Notes: generated from the sequence alone by a model not told the origin. A DNA stretch of 64,000 nucleotides from Streptomyces sp. DH37 (GCF_029813835.1 NZ_JARVKV010000015.1:32656-96655); one strand, 5' to 3'; numbered from the stretch's first letter, positions 26,062 to 35,848 are shown. Numbers and translations: made by a program.

Positions 26062-26259
26062 ATGGAAAGTGGACCCGCCGTCTTCGCCGGGGCGGCCTTC
26101 ACGCTGTTCGGCGTCGGACTGCTGCTGTGGACCTCGGTGCGCGTACGGTTGCGCGAGCCCGTGGCCGAGGGGGCGAATCCGGTCACGGCGGCCGTGCTCA
26201 CCTCGCTGTTCGGCACGGCCTTCCTGATCACCGGGCTCTGGGTGTTCACACGTCCGTGA
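26062..26259 (+). CDS. small two-helix membrane protein
   Basis: About 65 residues starting MESGPAVFAGAAF, with two hydrophobic segments (AFTLFGVGLLLW and VLTSLFGTAFLITGLW) split by a charged loop. No family recognised. There is no good ribosome site before the ATG and an in-frame GTG lies at 26053. Codon bias in this frame is typical of the genome, which supports a real gene. Confidence 0.55.
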   Translation: MESGPAVFAGAAFTLFGVGLLLWTSVRVRLREPVAEGANPVTAAVLTSLFGTAFLITGLWVFTRP

Positions 26260-26282
26260 GGCGCCCGCCGGACCGGAGCGCC

Positions 26283-26322
26283 CGACGGCCCGCACCCCGG
26301 AGGTCCGGGGTGCGGGCCGTCG
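26283..26322. terminator. 19-bp perfect-stem bidirectional terminator
   Basis: Arms 26283-26301 and 26304-26322 are exact reverse complements around two bases (GG). It sits between convergent genes, 23 bp after one stop and 37 bp before the other. Confidence 0.85.
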
Positions 26323-26359
26323 CCGTACGCCCTCATGACGCCCGGCCGCCGACAGGCCG

Positions 26360-26605
26360 TCAGCCGCGCAGGACGCGGCCCTGCTTGTCGGTGCGGTCCT
26401 TGCTGGTGAGGAAGAGGATGCCGTCGATCAGCGACCAGAAGCCCAGGCCGCCGCAGGTCAGCAGCTGGGCGATCGCCATGCCGGTGTGGCCGGTGTAGAA
26501 GCGGCCGATGCCCAGGCCACCCAGGAAGATCTGCAGCAGACCGGCGGTGACCTTGGACTTGTCGGAGTACGGCTGGCCGTTGGGCGCGGTGCCGGTGAAC
26601 GCCAT
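26360..26605 (-). CDS. TM2-domain membrane protein
   Basis: 81 residues. A short polar N-terminus precedes the TM2 pattern [32 protein letters not shown] and WSLIDGILFL: two helices joined by a short turn, with the conserved GRFYTG and DG. A basic C-terminus, KDRTDKQGRVLRG, follows. AAGGAG precedes the ATG. Role unknown. A close paralogue with a proline-rich N-terminus is encoded at 27363-27830. Confidence 0.88.
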   Translation of the reverse strand: MAFTGTAPNGQPYSDKSKVTAGLLQIFLGGLGIGRFYTGHTGMAIAQLLTCGGLGFWSLIDGILFLTSKDRTDKQGRVLRG

Positions 26606-26832
26606 GGGTGGCTCCTTCGTGCTTCGGGTGGGAACGCGCCACGGCCCGCTGATGTCATGTACCAGACGTGCCGAGACGAAATCCCAGACCTCCGGCGACC
26701 GGCAAGGGTTGCGGCGGGTCCGCAGTCGTGATCGAACAGTGATCAGACGGCGCGTCAAAAAGCCGCGGAGATGATCGCGGGCGAGCAGAAGCGGAAGGAA
26801 ACGGAAGGGGGGCGGGAACGGAAGCGGAGGGG

Positions 26833-27357
26833 TCAGCCGACCAGGTTCCGTACGACCGCCCACACCACGGCCGTCCCCAGCACCACCGCCGTGCCGGTCC
26901 TCCCCAGCGACGGCCGGTAGCGGCGCCCGCGCAGCCCCTCCACCAGCCAGCGGCCCCCGAGGTACGCCGCGGCCGGAACGCCCAGCGCCAGCAGCAGGGC
27001 GTTGTCGTGGAACGCGGCGGCGAAGTCCCCGTGCATGAGGTCGTACGTCATGCGGGTGCCGCCGCACGCCGGGCACAGCAGCCCGGTCGCCCAGTTGAAC
27101 GGGCAGCGCGGCAGCCACTGCCCGGCCTGGTGCGGGTTCGTCCCCCACAAGTAGACCGCCCCGGCCAGCCCGGCCGCGAGCGCGGCCAGCGGCGGCGCGG
27201 CCGGGTGGGCGCGGGCGGCGCGCACGGCCCGGGCGGCCCGGGCGGCCCGGGTGTCCGGAGAGGGCCCTCCGGTTCCTCCGGTCACTCCGGCCTCCCTGGT
27301 GCCTGTGGTCGCTGTGGTCGCTGTGATCGCTGGAGCCGCTGGGGCCACCGGGTCCAC
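26833..27357 (-). CDS. DUF2752 membrane protein
   Basis: About 174 residues. A low-complexity Ala/Thr/Arg N-terminus of about 60 residues precedes DUF2752: CPFNWATGLLCPACGGTRM with paired Cys, then DLMHGDFAAAFHDNALLLAL and two further hydrophobic helices. GTG start at 27357 is 5 bp after the stop of the TM2 gene upstream, so both are probably one transcript. Function of the family is unknown; the Cys pair could bind a metal or form a disulfide. The N-terminal repeat makes the start less sure. Confidence 0.8.
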   Translation of the reverse strand: MDPVAPAAPAITATTATTGTREAGVTGGTGGPSPDTRAARAARAVRAARAHPAAPPLAALAAGLAGAVYLWGTNPHQAGQWLPRCPFNWATGLLCPACGGTRMTYDLMHGDFAAAFHDNALLLALGVPAAAYLGGRWLVEGLRGRRYRPSLGRTGTAVVLGTAVVWAVVRNLVG

Positions 27358-27362
27358 CGCGT

Positions 27363-27830
27363 TCAGCTCCGCAGCACGCGGCCCTGCGCGTCCGTGGGGC
27401 TGTCCTGGGTGAGCAGCATGATCCCGTCGATCAGCGACCAGATGCCGCAGCCGCCGCAGGTGAAGAGCTGGCCGAGGGCCAGGCCGGTGTGGCCGGTGTA
27501 GAAGCGCCCGACGCCGAAGCCGCCCAGGAAGAGCGAGAGCACGCCCGCCACGACCTTGGACTTGTCGGAGTAGGGACGGCCGTAGGGGTCGTAGCCGTAC
27601 GGGGCGTTCGGGTCGCCGGTGTAGGAGCCCTGCGCGGGCGCCGCGGCCTGCTGGGGGTAGCCGTACTCGGGCTGGCCGGGCTGCTGGGGGTAGCCGTACC
27701 CCGGCTGGCCGGGCTGCTGCTGCGGGTAGCCGTACGCGGGCTGACCGGGCTGGCCGGGCTGCTGGGCGTAGGGGTTGTTCTGCGGCTGCTGGGGCTGGCC
27801 GTACGGGTTCTGCTGGTTGGGGTCGGACAT
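27363..27830 (-). CDS. TM2-domain protein with Gln/Pro/Tyr-rich N-terminus
   Basis: 155 residues. The first 85 residues are repeats of the type QPGQPxYGYPQQ (three clear copies), predicted to be disordered. The C-terminal TM2 domain reads [32 protein letters not shown], and [10 protein letters not shown]. Similar proline/glutamine/tyrosine-rich linkers are seen on actinobacterial membrane and cell-division proteins. The ATG at 27830 has a weak GGGGGAAC site. Followed closely by the DUF2752 gene. Confidence 0.88.
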   Translation of the reverse strand: MSDPNQQNPYGQPQQPQNNPYAQQPGQPGQPAYGYPQQQPGQPGYGYPQQPGQPEYGYPQQAAAPAQGSYTGDPNAPYGYDPYGRPYSDKSKVVAGVLSLFLGGFGVGRFYTGHTGLALGQLFTCGGCGIWSLIDGIMLLTQDSPTDAQGRVLRS

Positions 27831-28251
27831 GGGAGGTTCCCCCGTTGCGTGGCTGGGACGGACAGACGGCCACATCTTGCCAGCCGGTGCGGGCGGCAGG
27901 AATGGTGGCCGTCGGGTTACCGTTCGAGTAACCGACCGGTGAAGGCTTCGTCCGCCGGGCGCCCCGGGCGCCCCGGGCGCCGCCCCCACCGGCAGGCTGC
28001 GGCGGGCTGCGGTGGGCTGCGACGGGCCGTGGCGGACACGGCGTCCGCCCGGAGCGGATCCGGTGGATACGGGGAGATGGTTATCTCATCGGGTTACCGT
28101 TCGAGTGGCGTCGCAGGCTTTTCCCGTTTGACACAGGGGCGGGAGGTACCGTCACACTCCGCAGCGGAAGCGCAGCCGCACCGGGAGCGCGAACCACGCC
28201 AGAGCCGATCCGACAGACCGGGAACACCGACCGGAGAAGAGCGAGAAGAAG
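27831..28251. promoter_or_regulatory. divergent control region of topA with a 17-bp direct repeat
   Basis: 421 bp without a gene between the TM2 gene and topA. CGGGTTACCGTTCGAGT occurs exactly at 27913-27929 and 28090-28106. The first copy continues into AACC, forming a dyad GGTTAC-cgttcga-GTAACC. The second is about 150 bp before the topA start, and each copy may belong to one of the two divergent promoters. Confidence 0.6.
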
Positions 28252-31116
28252 TTGTCCCCGACCAGCAAGACCGCACACGGCGGGCGCCGACTCGTGATCG
28301 TCGAGTCGCCGGCCAAGGCCAAGACGATCAAGGGCTACCTCGGTCCTGGCTACGTGGTCGAGGCCAGCGTCGGGCACATCCGCGACCTGCCGAACGGAGC
28401 CGCCGAGGTCCCGGCCAAGTACAAGGGCGAGTCCTGGGCCCGGCTCGGCGTCAACGTCGACCACGACTTCGAGCCGCTGTACGTCGTCAACAGCGACAAG
28501 AGGGACCAGGTCAAGAAGCTCAAGCAGCTTCTGGCGGAGTCCGACGAGCTGTTCCTGGCCACCGATGAGGACCGCGAGGGCGAGGCCATCGCCTGGCACC
28601 TCCAGGAGGTCCTCAGGCCCAAGGTCCCGGTGCGCCGGATGGTCTTCAACGAGATCACCAAGGACGCCATCCGGGCCGCCGTCTCCAACACCCGCGAGCT
28701 GAACCAGCGCCTGGTCGACGCCCAGGAGACCCGCCGCATCCTCGACCGGCTCTACGGCTACGAGGTCTCCCCGGTGCTGTGGAAGAAGGTCATGCCGCGC
28801 CTCTCGGCGGGCCGCGTGCAGTCCGTCGCCACCCGCCTCGTCGTCGAGCGCGAGCGCGAGCGCATCGCGTTCCGCTCCGCCGAGTACTGGGACCTGACCG
28901 GCACCTTCGCCACCGGCCGTTCCGGAGGCTCCGCCGAAGACACTGCCGACCCCTCCGCCTTCACCGCGCGGCTGACCGCCGTGGACGGGCGCCGCGTCGC
29001 CCAGGGCCGCGACTTCGGCCCGGACGGGCGGCTCAAGGGCGGCTCCGGCGACCGGGGGAACGTCCTGCACCTGGACGAGGCCGCCGCCCGCGCGCTGGCC
29101 GCTTCCCTGGAGGGCGCCGACTTCGCCGTCCGCTCGGTGGAGTCCAAGCCGTACCGCCGCTCGCCGTACGCCCCCTTCCGCACGACCACCCTCCAGCAGG
29201 AGGCCAGCCGCAAGCTCGGCTTCGGCGCGAAGGTGACGATGCAGGTGGCGCAGAAGCTGTACGAGAACGGCTTCATCACCTACATGCGGACGGACTCCAC
29301 CACCCTGTCCGACACCGCGATCAGCGCCGCGCGCGCCCAGGTCGGCCAGCTCTACGGCGCCGACTACCTTCCCGAGCGGCCCCGCACCTACGCGAGCAAG
29401 GTCAAGAACGCGCAGGAGGCGCACGAGGCGATCCGCCCCTCCGGCGACCGCTTCCGCACCCCCGCCGAGACGGGCCTGACCGGCGACCAGTTCAGGCTGT
29501 ACGAGCTGATCTGGAAGCGGACGGTCGCCTCCCAGATGAAGGACGCCACCGGCCAGTCCGTCACCGTCCGCGCCGGGGGCCGCAGCGCGGACGGCCGTGA
29601 CGCGGAGTTCAGCGCCTCCGGCAAGATCATCACGTTCCACGGCTTCCTCAAGGCCTACGTCGAGGGCGCCGACGACCCCGGCGCCGACCTCGACGACCGC
29701 GAGCGCCGCCTGCCCCGCGTCGACGAGGGCGACCCGCTGACCGCCACCGGGATGTCCGTGGACGGCCACGCCACCAAGCCCCCGGCGCGCTACACCGAGG
29801 CCACGCTGGTCAAGGAGCTGGAGGAGCGCGAGATCGGGCGCCCCTCGACGTACGCGTCGATCATCAGCACCATCCTCGACCGCGGCTACGTCTTCAAGAA
29901 GGGCACCGCGCTCGTCCCCTCCTTCCTCTCCTTCGCCGTCGTCGGCCTGCTGGAGAAGCACTTCGGCCGCCTGGTCGACTACGACTTCACCGCGAAGATG
30001 GAGGACGACCTCGACCGCATCGCCGCCGGCGAGGCCGAGGCCGTGCCGTGGCTGCGCCGCTTCTACTTCGGCACCGACGAGCCGGGCGCCGAGGGCGCCG
30101 CCGCGGCGGCGGCCGGCAACGGCGACGGCGACCACCTCGGCGGACTGAAGGAACTGGTCTCCGACCTCGGCGCGATCGACGCCCGCGGCGTCTCCTCGTT
30201 CCCCGTGGGCGACGGCATCGTGCTGCGCGTCGGCCGCTACGGCCCCTACGTCGAGGAGCCGCCGGCGGCCGAGGGCGAGGCCGGCCGCCGCGCCGACGTG
30301 CCCGCCGACCTGCCGCCGGACGAGCTGACGGTGGAGTACGCCAAGGAGCTGCTGGCCAAGCCCAGCGGCGAGGTGGAACTGGGCACCGACCCCGGGACGG
30401 GCCGTCCCATCGTGGCCAAGGACGGCCGCTACGGGCCGTACGTCACCGAGGTGCTGCCCGAGGGCACGCCGAAGACCGGCAAGAACGCCGTCAAGCCGCG
30501 CACGGCCTCGCTGTTCAAGACGATGTCCCTGGACACCGTCACCCTCGAGGACGCCCTGAGGCTCCTCTCCCTGCCGCGTGTGGTCGGCACCGACCCCGAG
30601 AGCGGCCAGGAGATCACCGCGCAGAACGGCCGCTACGGCCCGTACCTGAAGAAGGGCACCGACTCCCGCTCGCTGCAGAGCGAGGAGCAGCTCTTCACGA
30701 TCACCCTGGACGAGGCGCTGGCGATCTACGCCCAGCCCAAGCAGCGCGGCCGGGCCGCGGCCAAGCCCCCGCTGAAGGAACTGGGCACCGACCCGGCCAG
30801 CGAGCGCCCGGTGGTGGTCAAGGACGGCCGCTTCGGCCCGTACGTCACCGACGGCGAGACCAACGCCACGCTGCGCCGCGACGACGACGTGGAGACGATC
30901 ACGCCGGAGCGCGCGTACGAACTGCTGGCGGAGAAGCGCGCCAAGGGGCCGGCGAAGAAGACCGCCAAGACGGCGGCCAAGAAGACGGCCGCCAAGAAGA
31001 CCACGGCCAAGAAGACGGCGGCGAAGACGGCCGCCAAGAAAACCACGGCCAAGAAGACGGCGGCGAAGACTGCGACCAAGAAGGCCGCGGCGAAGAGGAC
31101 GGCCGACGCGGAGTAG
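28252..31116 (+). CDS. topA: DNA topoisomerase I
   Basis: 954-residue type IA topoisomerase that relaxes negative supercoils. TOPRIM: LVIVESPAKAKTIKGYLG and ATDEDREGEAIAWHL. The active-site Tyr is Y344 in GFITYMRTDS. Residues about 600-880 hold C-terminal repeats of the form GTDP...GRYGPYV. The tail (about 900-954) is a lysine repeat of KKTAAKKT-type units in place of zinc fingers, which in Streptomyces raises processivity. TTG start at 28252, after GAGAAGAAG, giving SPTSKTAHGGRRLVIVESPA, the conserved N-terminus. Terminator hairpin follows at 31139. Confidence 0.98.
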   Translation: MSPTSKTAHGGRRLVIVESPAKAKTIKGYLGPGYVVEASVGHIRDLPNGAAEVPAKYKGESWARLGVNVDHDFEPLYVVNSDKRDQVKKLKQLLAESDELFLATDEDREGEAIAWHLQEVLRPKVPVRRMVFNEITKDAIRAAVSNTRELNQRLVDAQETRRILDRLYGYEVSPVLWKKVMPRLSAGRVQSVATRLVVERERERIAFRSAEYWDLTGTFATGRSGGSAEDTADPSAFTARLTAVDGRRVAQGRDFGPDGRLKGGSGDRGNVLHLDEAAARALAASLEGADFAVRSVESKPYRRSPYAPFRTTTLQQEASRKLGFGAKVTMQVAQKLYENGFITYMRTDSTTLSDTAISAARAQVGQLYGADYLPERPRTYASKVKNAQEAHEAIRPSGDRFRTPAETGLTGDQFRLYELIWKRTVASQMKDATGQSVTVRAGGRSADGRDAEFSASGKIITFHGFLKAYVEGADDPGADLDDRERRLPRVDEGDPLTATGMSVDGHATKPPARYTEATLVKELEEREIGRPSTYASIISTILDRGYVFKKGTALVPSFLSFAVVGLLEKHFGRLVDYDFTAKMEDDLDRIAAGEAEAVPWLRRFYFGTDEPGAEGAAAAAAGNGDGDHLGGLKELVSDLGAIDARGVSSFPVGDGIVLRVGRYGPYVEEPPAAEGEAGRRADVPADLPPDELTVEYAKELLAKPSGEVELGTDPGTGRPIVAKDGRYGPYVTEVLPEGTPKTGKNAVKPRTASLFKTMSLDTVTLEDALRLLSLPRVVGTDPESGQEITAQNGRYGPYLKKGTDSRSLQSEEQLFTITLDEALAIYAQPKQRGRAAAKPPLKELGTDPASERPVVVKDGRFGPYVTDGETNATLRRDDDVETITPERAYELLAEKRAKGPAKKTAKTAAKKTAAKKTTAKKTAAKTAAKKTTAKKTAAKTATKKAAAKRTADAE

Positions 31117-31138
31117 CCGGGGGCAGGCATACGGGCGG

Positions 31139-31166
31139 CACGTGCGGGAACCTTCCGCACGTGTTT
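31139..31166 (+). terminator. topA intrinsic terminator
   Basis: CACGTGCGG (31139-31147) pairs with CCGCACGTG (31155-31163), followed by TTT. One of few hairpins in the window with a T run. Confidence 0.75.
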
Positions 31167-31240
31167 GCCTGGAACAGCTCCCCCGGCCGCTCGTTCGGCC
31201 GCATCGCCGCCCCCGTACCGCCGCCCGCTAGGCTGGCGGG

Positions 31241-34200
31241 ATGACGCGTGCAGAGCAGCCACCGGTCGTGACCCCCACCTCCGACGCCCTGGCCGCGGAC
31301 TCCCGCGAGCGCGCCGTACGGGCCCTGCTGAGGCACGCCCCCCTACGGCGGCTGTGGGGCGCGCAGCTCGCCGGCGGGATCGCCGACGCCCTCGCCCTGC
31401 TGGTCCTGGTCCTGCTGGTGCTCCAGGCCGCCGTCACCGTGCCCGCCACCGGAGGCGCACCCGTCCTCGGCGGGGGCTACCGCGGCGTGGCCCTCGCCGT
31501 CGCCGCCGTCTTCGCCGTCCGGCTGCTGGCCACCCTGCTCTTCGGCGCCGTCCTGCTGGGCCCGCTCTCCTCCCTCACCGCGAGCTCCTCCGGCGCGCTC
31601 GACCGCCGCTGGACCATGATCGGCGCGGACGGCGTACGGCTGGCGCTGATGATCGTCGCGCCGCTGTGGATCGACTGGACCCCCGACAAGGTGTTCGCGT
31701 TCCTGCTGGTCACCGTCTTCCTCACCGGGGTCGCCGAGCGCTTCGGGGCCGTGGCCAAGGACAGCGCCGCCCCCACGCTGCTGCCCGCGCCGCCGCCCGA
31801 GGGCGCGGCGGTGCGCCCCCTGCCGGACCACCACGACACGCTGCGCCGCCTGTGGCTGCGCACGGGGTTCGTCTGCGTCCCGCTGGCCGCCGCGGGGCTG
31901 GTCGCGATCACCCTGGTGAGCAATCTGCTGGGCGCGGGCGTGGCGTGGTTCACCACCCACCAGGCGGCGCTGGCGTCGTACGCCGCCGCCGGCCTGTTCG
32001 CGGCCTCGGCCGTCCTGCTGTACTTCCTGCACCTCCCCGGCGGCGACACCCCGCGCCCCCGCTCCCCGCTGGAGGGCCTGCGCCGCCCCCGCACCGGCAG
32101 GCCGGAGAAGGGCGAGGACGGCAGGACCGTCCGCAAGGCCGTGGACAAGGGCCGCACCGGCGCCGCCCCGCTGCTCGTCCTGGCCTGCGCCTGCGTGGCC
32201 GCCGCCGTCGCCGCTGCCGCGGCGCTCGCCGCCCTGCACGCCGCGGACCTGGACGGCGGTCCGGTCCTGTTCGGCCTGTTCGTCCTGGCGCTGACCGGCG
32301 GCACCGTCGCCGGCGTCCGGTGGGCCCCGCACGTCCTGCCCGCCCTGTCCCGGCGGCGGCTGCTCGCCCTGTCCCTCGCGCTGGCCGGCCTGGCGCTGCT
32401 CGCGGCCGGGTTGGCCCCCGACACCACCACCGTCCTGCTGCTGCTCCTGCTCACGGGCCTGGCCGCCGGGATCACCGCGAACACCGGCCACACCCTGCTG
32501 GACGAGGAGACCGAGGAGTCCCGCCGCGCCCGGACGACCGACCACCTGCACGCGGTGGCCCGGGTCGGCGTCGCGCTCGCCGTCGTCGTCGCGCCCGTGC
32601 TGGCCGCCCTCATCGGCCCGCACCGCGTGGAGAGCGGCGACTTCGTCTTCGCCCACGGCGGCGCCGCCTTCACCCTGATGCTGGTCGGCGCGCTGCTGCT
32701 GCCGGTGGCCGCCCTCGTCCTGGTCCGCCTCGACGACCGGCAGGGCGTGCCGCTGCGGCGCGACCTGCGCGAGGCGTTCGGCGGCGGCGCCGAGCCGCGC
32801 CAGGCCCCCTCGCCCACCGGCTTCTTCATCGCCCTGGAGGGCGGCGACGGCGCGGGCAAGTCCACGCAGGTGGAGGCGCTGGCCGAGTGGATCCGCTCCA
32901 AGGGCCACGAGGTCGTCGTCACCCGCGAGCCGGGCGCCACCCCGATCGGCAAGCGGCTGCGCTCGATCCTGCTGGACGTCTCCTCGGCCGGTCTGTCGCA
33001 CCGTGCCGAGGCCCTGCTCTACGCCGCCGACCGCGCCGAGCACGTCGACTCGGTCGTGCGTCCCGCGCTGGAGCGCGGCGCGGTCGTCATCACCGACCGC
33101 TACACCGACTCCTCCGTCGCCTACCAGGGCGCCGGCCGCGATCTGTCGCCGACGGAGGTCGCCCGGATCTCCCGCTGGGCCACCGGCGGGCTCGTACCGC
33201 ACCTGACCGTGCTGCTGGACATCTCGCCGGAGACCGCCCGCGAGCGGTTCACGGAGGCGCCCGACCGGCTGGAGTCGGAGTCCGCCGAGTTCCACCGGCG
33301 GGTGCGCTCCGGCTTCCTCGCCCTGGCCGCCGCCGACCCGACGCGCTACCTGGTGGTGGACGCGGGTCTGGAGCCCGAGGCCGTCACCACCGTGGTGCGG
33401 CACCGGCTCGACCAGGTGCTGCCGCTGTCCGAGGCCGAGATCGCCGCCCGCGAGGAGGCGCGCAGGAGGGCCGAGGAGGAGGCCCGCAGGCGTGCGGAGG
33501 AGGAAGCGGCGCGCAAGGCCGAGGAGGAGCGCCTGGAGCGCGAGCGCCAGGAGCGTCTGGAGCGGCTGCGCGCCGAGGAGGAGGAGCGCAAGCGGCGCGA
33601 GGAGGAGGAGGCCCGGCGCCGCGAGGAGCTGCGCAGGGCCGAGGAGGCACGGCAGCGGGCCGAGGAGGCCCGCCGCCTGGCCGAGGAGGAGCGCAGGCGC
33701 CGGGAGGCCGAGGAGCGCGCCCGCCGCGAGGAGGAGGAGCGCAGGCGACGCCTGGCCGAGGAGGAGGCCCGGCTGCGGGCCGAGGCCGAGGAGCGCCGGC
33801 TGGAGAAGCAGCGCAAGGCGGAGGAGGCGCTGCTCCGCGCCGAGCAGGCCCGCAAGGCCGCCGAGGCCGAGGCGGAGGCGAGGAGCGCCCGGGAGGCCCG
33901 GGAAGCTCAGGAGGCCCGGGAGGCGGAGGAAGCCCGGGAGGCCCGGGAGGCACTGCGCAGGCACTCGCTGAGCAAGGACGAGGACCGGGACGGGGACGCC
34001 GGGGGCCGCGGGAGCGCGGCCGACGAGACCGCCGTGCTGCCGCGGATCCCGGCGGACGCCGAGGAGACGGTCGTCCTGCCGCAGCAGGCCCCGCCGGCGC
34101 CTCCGGCGGGCCCGCACGCCGCCTCCCCCGAGGACGAGACCGCCCCGCTGCCGCAGGCGCGGCCGGAGGACCGGGCGCCGTCGTGGTCGCTGCGCAAGGA

Positions 34201-34423
34201 CGAGCGGCCCGCCCCGCCGGCCGGCGAGGAGCGCACCCGGGAGCTGCCCCAGGTCGACGAGCGGGGCCGTCCCCGGCGCCGTCCCGAGTGGGCGGAGGAG
34301 ACCCCGATGGACGACCTGCCCACCCTCGCCGACGAACTCCTCGGCCCCCAGCAGGAGTTCATCGAGGACATCGAGGACGAGGACGACGGCGGGCGGCGCG
34401 GACGCCGGGGCCGCCGCGGCTGA
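31241..34423 (+). CDS. tmk: transporter-like membrane domain fused to thymidylate kinase and a coiled-coil tail
   Basis: 1060 residues. Residues about 20-515 are an MFS-like multi-pass region (ALLVLVLLVLQAAVTVPATG, AFLLVTVFLTGVAERFGAV). Residues about 530-730 are a complete thymidylate kinase: P-loop LEGGDGAGKST (Lys540), TREPGATPIGKRLR, DRYTDSSVAYQGAGR. It phosphorylates dTMP to dTDP. Residues about 735-915 are a long Glu/Arg/Ala coiled coil (EEARRRAEEEARRR type), and the end is acidic (IEDIEDEDDGG). The membrane-tethered kinase is known in Streptomyces; why dTMP kinase is held at the membrane is unknown. It appears to be the only tmk in the window and is likely essential. ATG at 31241. Confidence 0.93.
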   Translation: MTRAEQPPVVTPTSDALAADSRERAVRALLRHAPLRRLWGAQLAGGIADALALLVLVLLVLQAAVTVPATGGAPVLGGGYRGVALAVAAVFAVRLLATLLFGAVLLGPLSSLTASSSGALDRRWTMIGADGVRLALMIVAPLWIDWTPDKVFAFLLVTVFLTGVAERFGAVAKDSAAPTLLPAPPPEGAAVRPLPDHHDTLRRLWLRTGFVCVPLAAAGLVAITLVSNLLGAGVAWFTTHQAALASYAAAGLFAASAVLLYFLHLPGGDTPRPRSPLEGLRRPRTGRPEKGEDGRTVRKAVDKGRTGAAPLLVLACACVAAAVAAAAALAALHAADLDGGPVLFGLFVLALTGGTVAGVRWAPHVLPALSRRRLLALSLALAGLALLAAGLAPDTTTVLLLLLLTGLAAGITANTGHTLLDEETEESRRARTTDHLHAVARVGVALAVVVAPVLAALIGPHRVESGDFVFAHGGAAFTLMLVGALLLPVAALVLVRLDDRQGVPLRRDLREAFGGGAEPRQAPSPTGFFIALEGGDGAGKSTQVEALAEWIRSKGHEVVVTREPGATPIGKRLRSILLDVSSAGLSHRAEALLYAADRAEHVDSVVRPALERGAVVITDRYTDSSVAYQGAGRDLSPTEVARISRWATGGLVPHLTVLLDISPETARERFTEAPDRLESESAEFHRRVRSGFLALAAADPTRYLVVDAGLEPEAVTTVVRHRLDQVLPLSEAEIAAREEARRRAEEEARRRAEEEAARKAEEERLERERQERLERLRAEEEERKRREEEEARRREELRRAEEARQRAEEARRLAEEERRRREAEERARREEEERRRRLAEEEARLRAEAEERRLEKQRKAEEALLRAEQARKAAEAEAEARSAREAREAQEAREAEEAREAREALRRHSLSKDEDRDGDAGGRGSAADETAVLPRIPADAEETVVLPQQAPPAPPAGPHAASPEDETAPLPQARPEDRAPSWSLRKDERPAPPAGEERTRELPQVDERGRPRRRPEWAEETPMDDLPTLADELLGPQQEFIEDIEDEDDGGRRGRRGRRG

Positions 34424-34538
34424 CGCCCGCGGGGCCGTCCGGTGCCGGGACGCCGCCGTCCGCGGCTGTCACCGCCGTGCGGAACAATGAACGGCACCGG
34501 ACGCACCGGGCGGCACGCGGGAGGAGGGCACCGAGGCC

Positions 34539-35765
34539 ATGGCCGTATGGGACGACCTGATCGGGCAGGACAGGGTCGTGGAGCAGCTCGCCGCCGCCGC
34601 GCGCGACGCCGACGCGTACGTGACGGCCGCCGCCTCCGGCCAGGAGGCGGTCCGGGCGGCGTCGTCCGGCCCGTCCGGCTCGGCGATGACCCACGCCTGG
34701 CTGTTCACCGGCCCGCCCGGCTCCGGCCTGGGGACGGCCGCCCGCGCCTTCGCCGCCGCCCTGCAGTGCGTCAGCCCCGACCGGGCGCTGGGCGGCGTGC
34801 CCGGCTGCGGCTTCTGCGACGGCTGCCACACGGCGCTGATCGGCACGCACGCCGACGTCGAGGTGGTCCGCGCGGCCGGCCTCAGCACCGGCGTCGGCGA
34901 CACCCGCGACCTGGTGCGCCGCGCCCAGCTCTCCCCGTCCGGAGGACGCTGGCAGGTGGTCGTCCACGAGACCGCCGACCGGCTCACCGAGCAGGCCGCC
35001 AACGCCCTCCTCAAGGCCGTGGAGGAGCCCGCGCCCCGCACGGTGTGGCTGCTGTGCGCGCCCTCCGCCGACGACGTCCTGCCCACGATCCGCTCCCGCT
35101 GCCGCCACATGGTGCTGCGCACGCCGCCGGTGGACGCCGTCGCCGACCTGCTGATCCGGCGCGACGGCATCGAGCCGGAGGAGGCCGTGGCCGCCGCCCG
35201 CGCCACCCAGGGCCACATCGACCGGGCCCGCCGCCTGGCCACCGACGCGCGCGCCCGTACGCGCCGCGCCGCCGTCCTGGCCCTGCCCACCCGGATGGAG
35301 GACATCGGGGACGCGCTCAGGGCCGCCCAGCAACTGGTCGACGCGGCCGGCGAGGACGCCAGGGAGGCCGTGGAGGAGACGGACGCCAAGGAGACCGAGG
35401 AGATGCGCGCCGCGCTCGGCGCCTCCGAGGGGGGCCGCCTGCCGCGCGGCACGGCGGGCGTGATGAAGGACCTGGAGAAGCGGCAGAAGAGCCGCGCCAC
35501 CCGCGCTCAGCGCGACTCCCTCGACCTCGCCCTGCTCGACCTCACCGCCTTCTACCGCGACGTGCTGGTCCGCCAGCTCGGCTCGTCCGTGGCGATCGCC
35601 AACGAGGACGTCCGCGACGCGGTGGAGCGGATCGCCGCGTCCACCCGTCCGGAGCAGACGCTGCGCCGTATGGAGGCCGTGCTGGAGTGCCGCCGCGCCG
35701 TCGAGCGCAACGTCGCCCCCCTGCTGGCCGTTGAGGCGATGGCGGTGGCGCTCCGGGCGGGCTGA
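34539..35765 (+). CDS. holB: DNA polymerase III delta-prime subunit
   Basis: 408 residues, clamp-loader delta-prime type. MAVWDDLIGQDRVVEQLAAA at the start, a P-loop-like GPPGSGLGTAARAF in which Leu replaces the catalytic Lys, and four Cys (QCVSP, GCGFCDGC) that would bind zinc. Next is ETADRLTEQAANALLKAVEE (the conserved LxxxAxNALLKxLEEP region), then IRSRCRHMVLR. The altered P-loop matches delta-prime, which does not hydrolyse ATP. An unusual insert of about 30 Ala/Gly/Ser residues sits near residues 35-60. GGAGGAGGGC upstream supports the ATG. Confidence 0.93.
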   Translation: MAVWDDLIGQDRVVEQLAAAARDADAYVTAAASGQEAVRAASSGPSGSAMTHAWLFTGPPGSGLGTAARAFAAALQCVSPDRALGGVPGCGFCDGCHTALIGTHADVEVVRAAGLSTGVGDTRDLVRRAQLSPSGGRWQVVVHETADRLTEQAANALLKAVEEPAPRTVWLLCAPSADDVLPTIRSRCRHMVLRTPPVDAVADLLIRRDGIEPEEAVAAARATQGHIDRARRLATDARARTRRAAVLALPTRMEDIGDALRAAQQLVDAAGEDAREAVEETDAKETEEMRAALGASEGGRLPRGTAGVMKDLEKRQKSRATRAQRDSLDLALLDLTAFYRDVLVRQLGSSVAIANEDVRDAVERIAASTRPEQTLRRMEAVLECRRAVERNVAPLLAVEAMAVALRAG

Positions 35766-35848
35766 CCCCCGCCCCTCCCGCGTCCCCGCGCCGGCTTCCG
35801 GTGTCGGCTCGCCCCCTCACGGCTCCGGTCCGTATACGCTCCGGAGTC

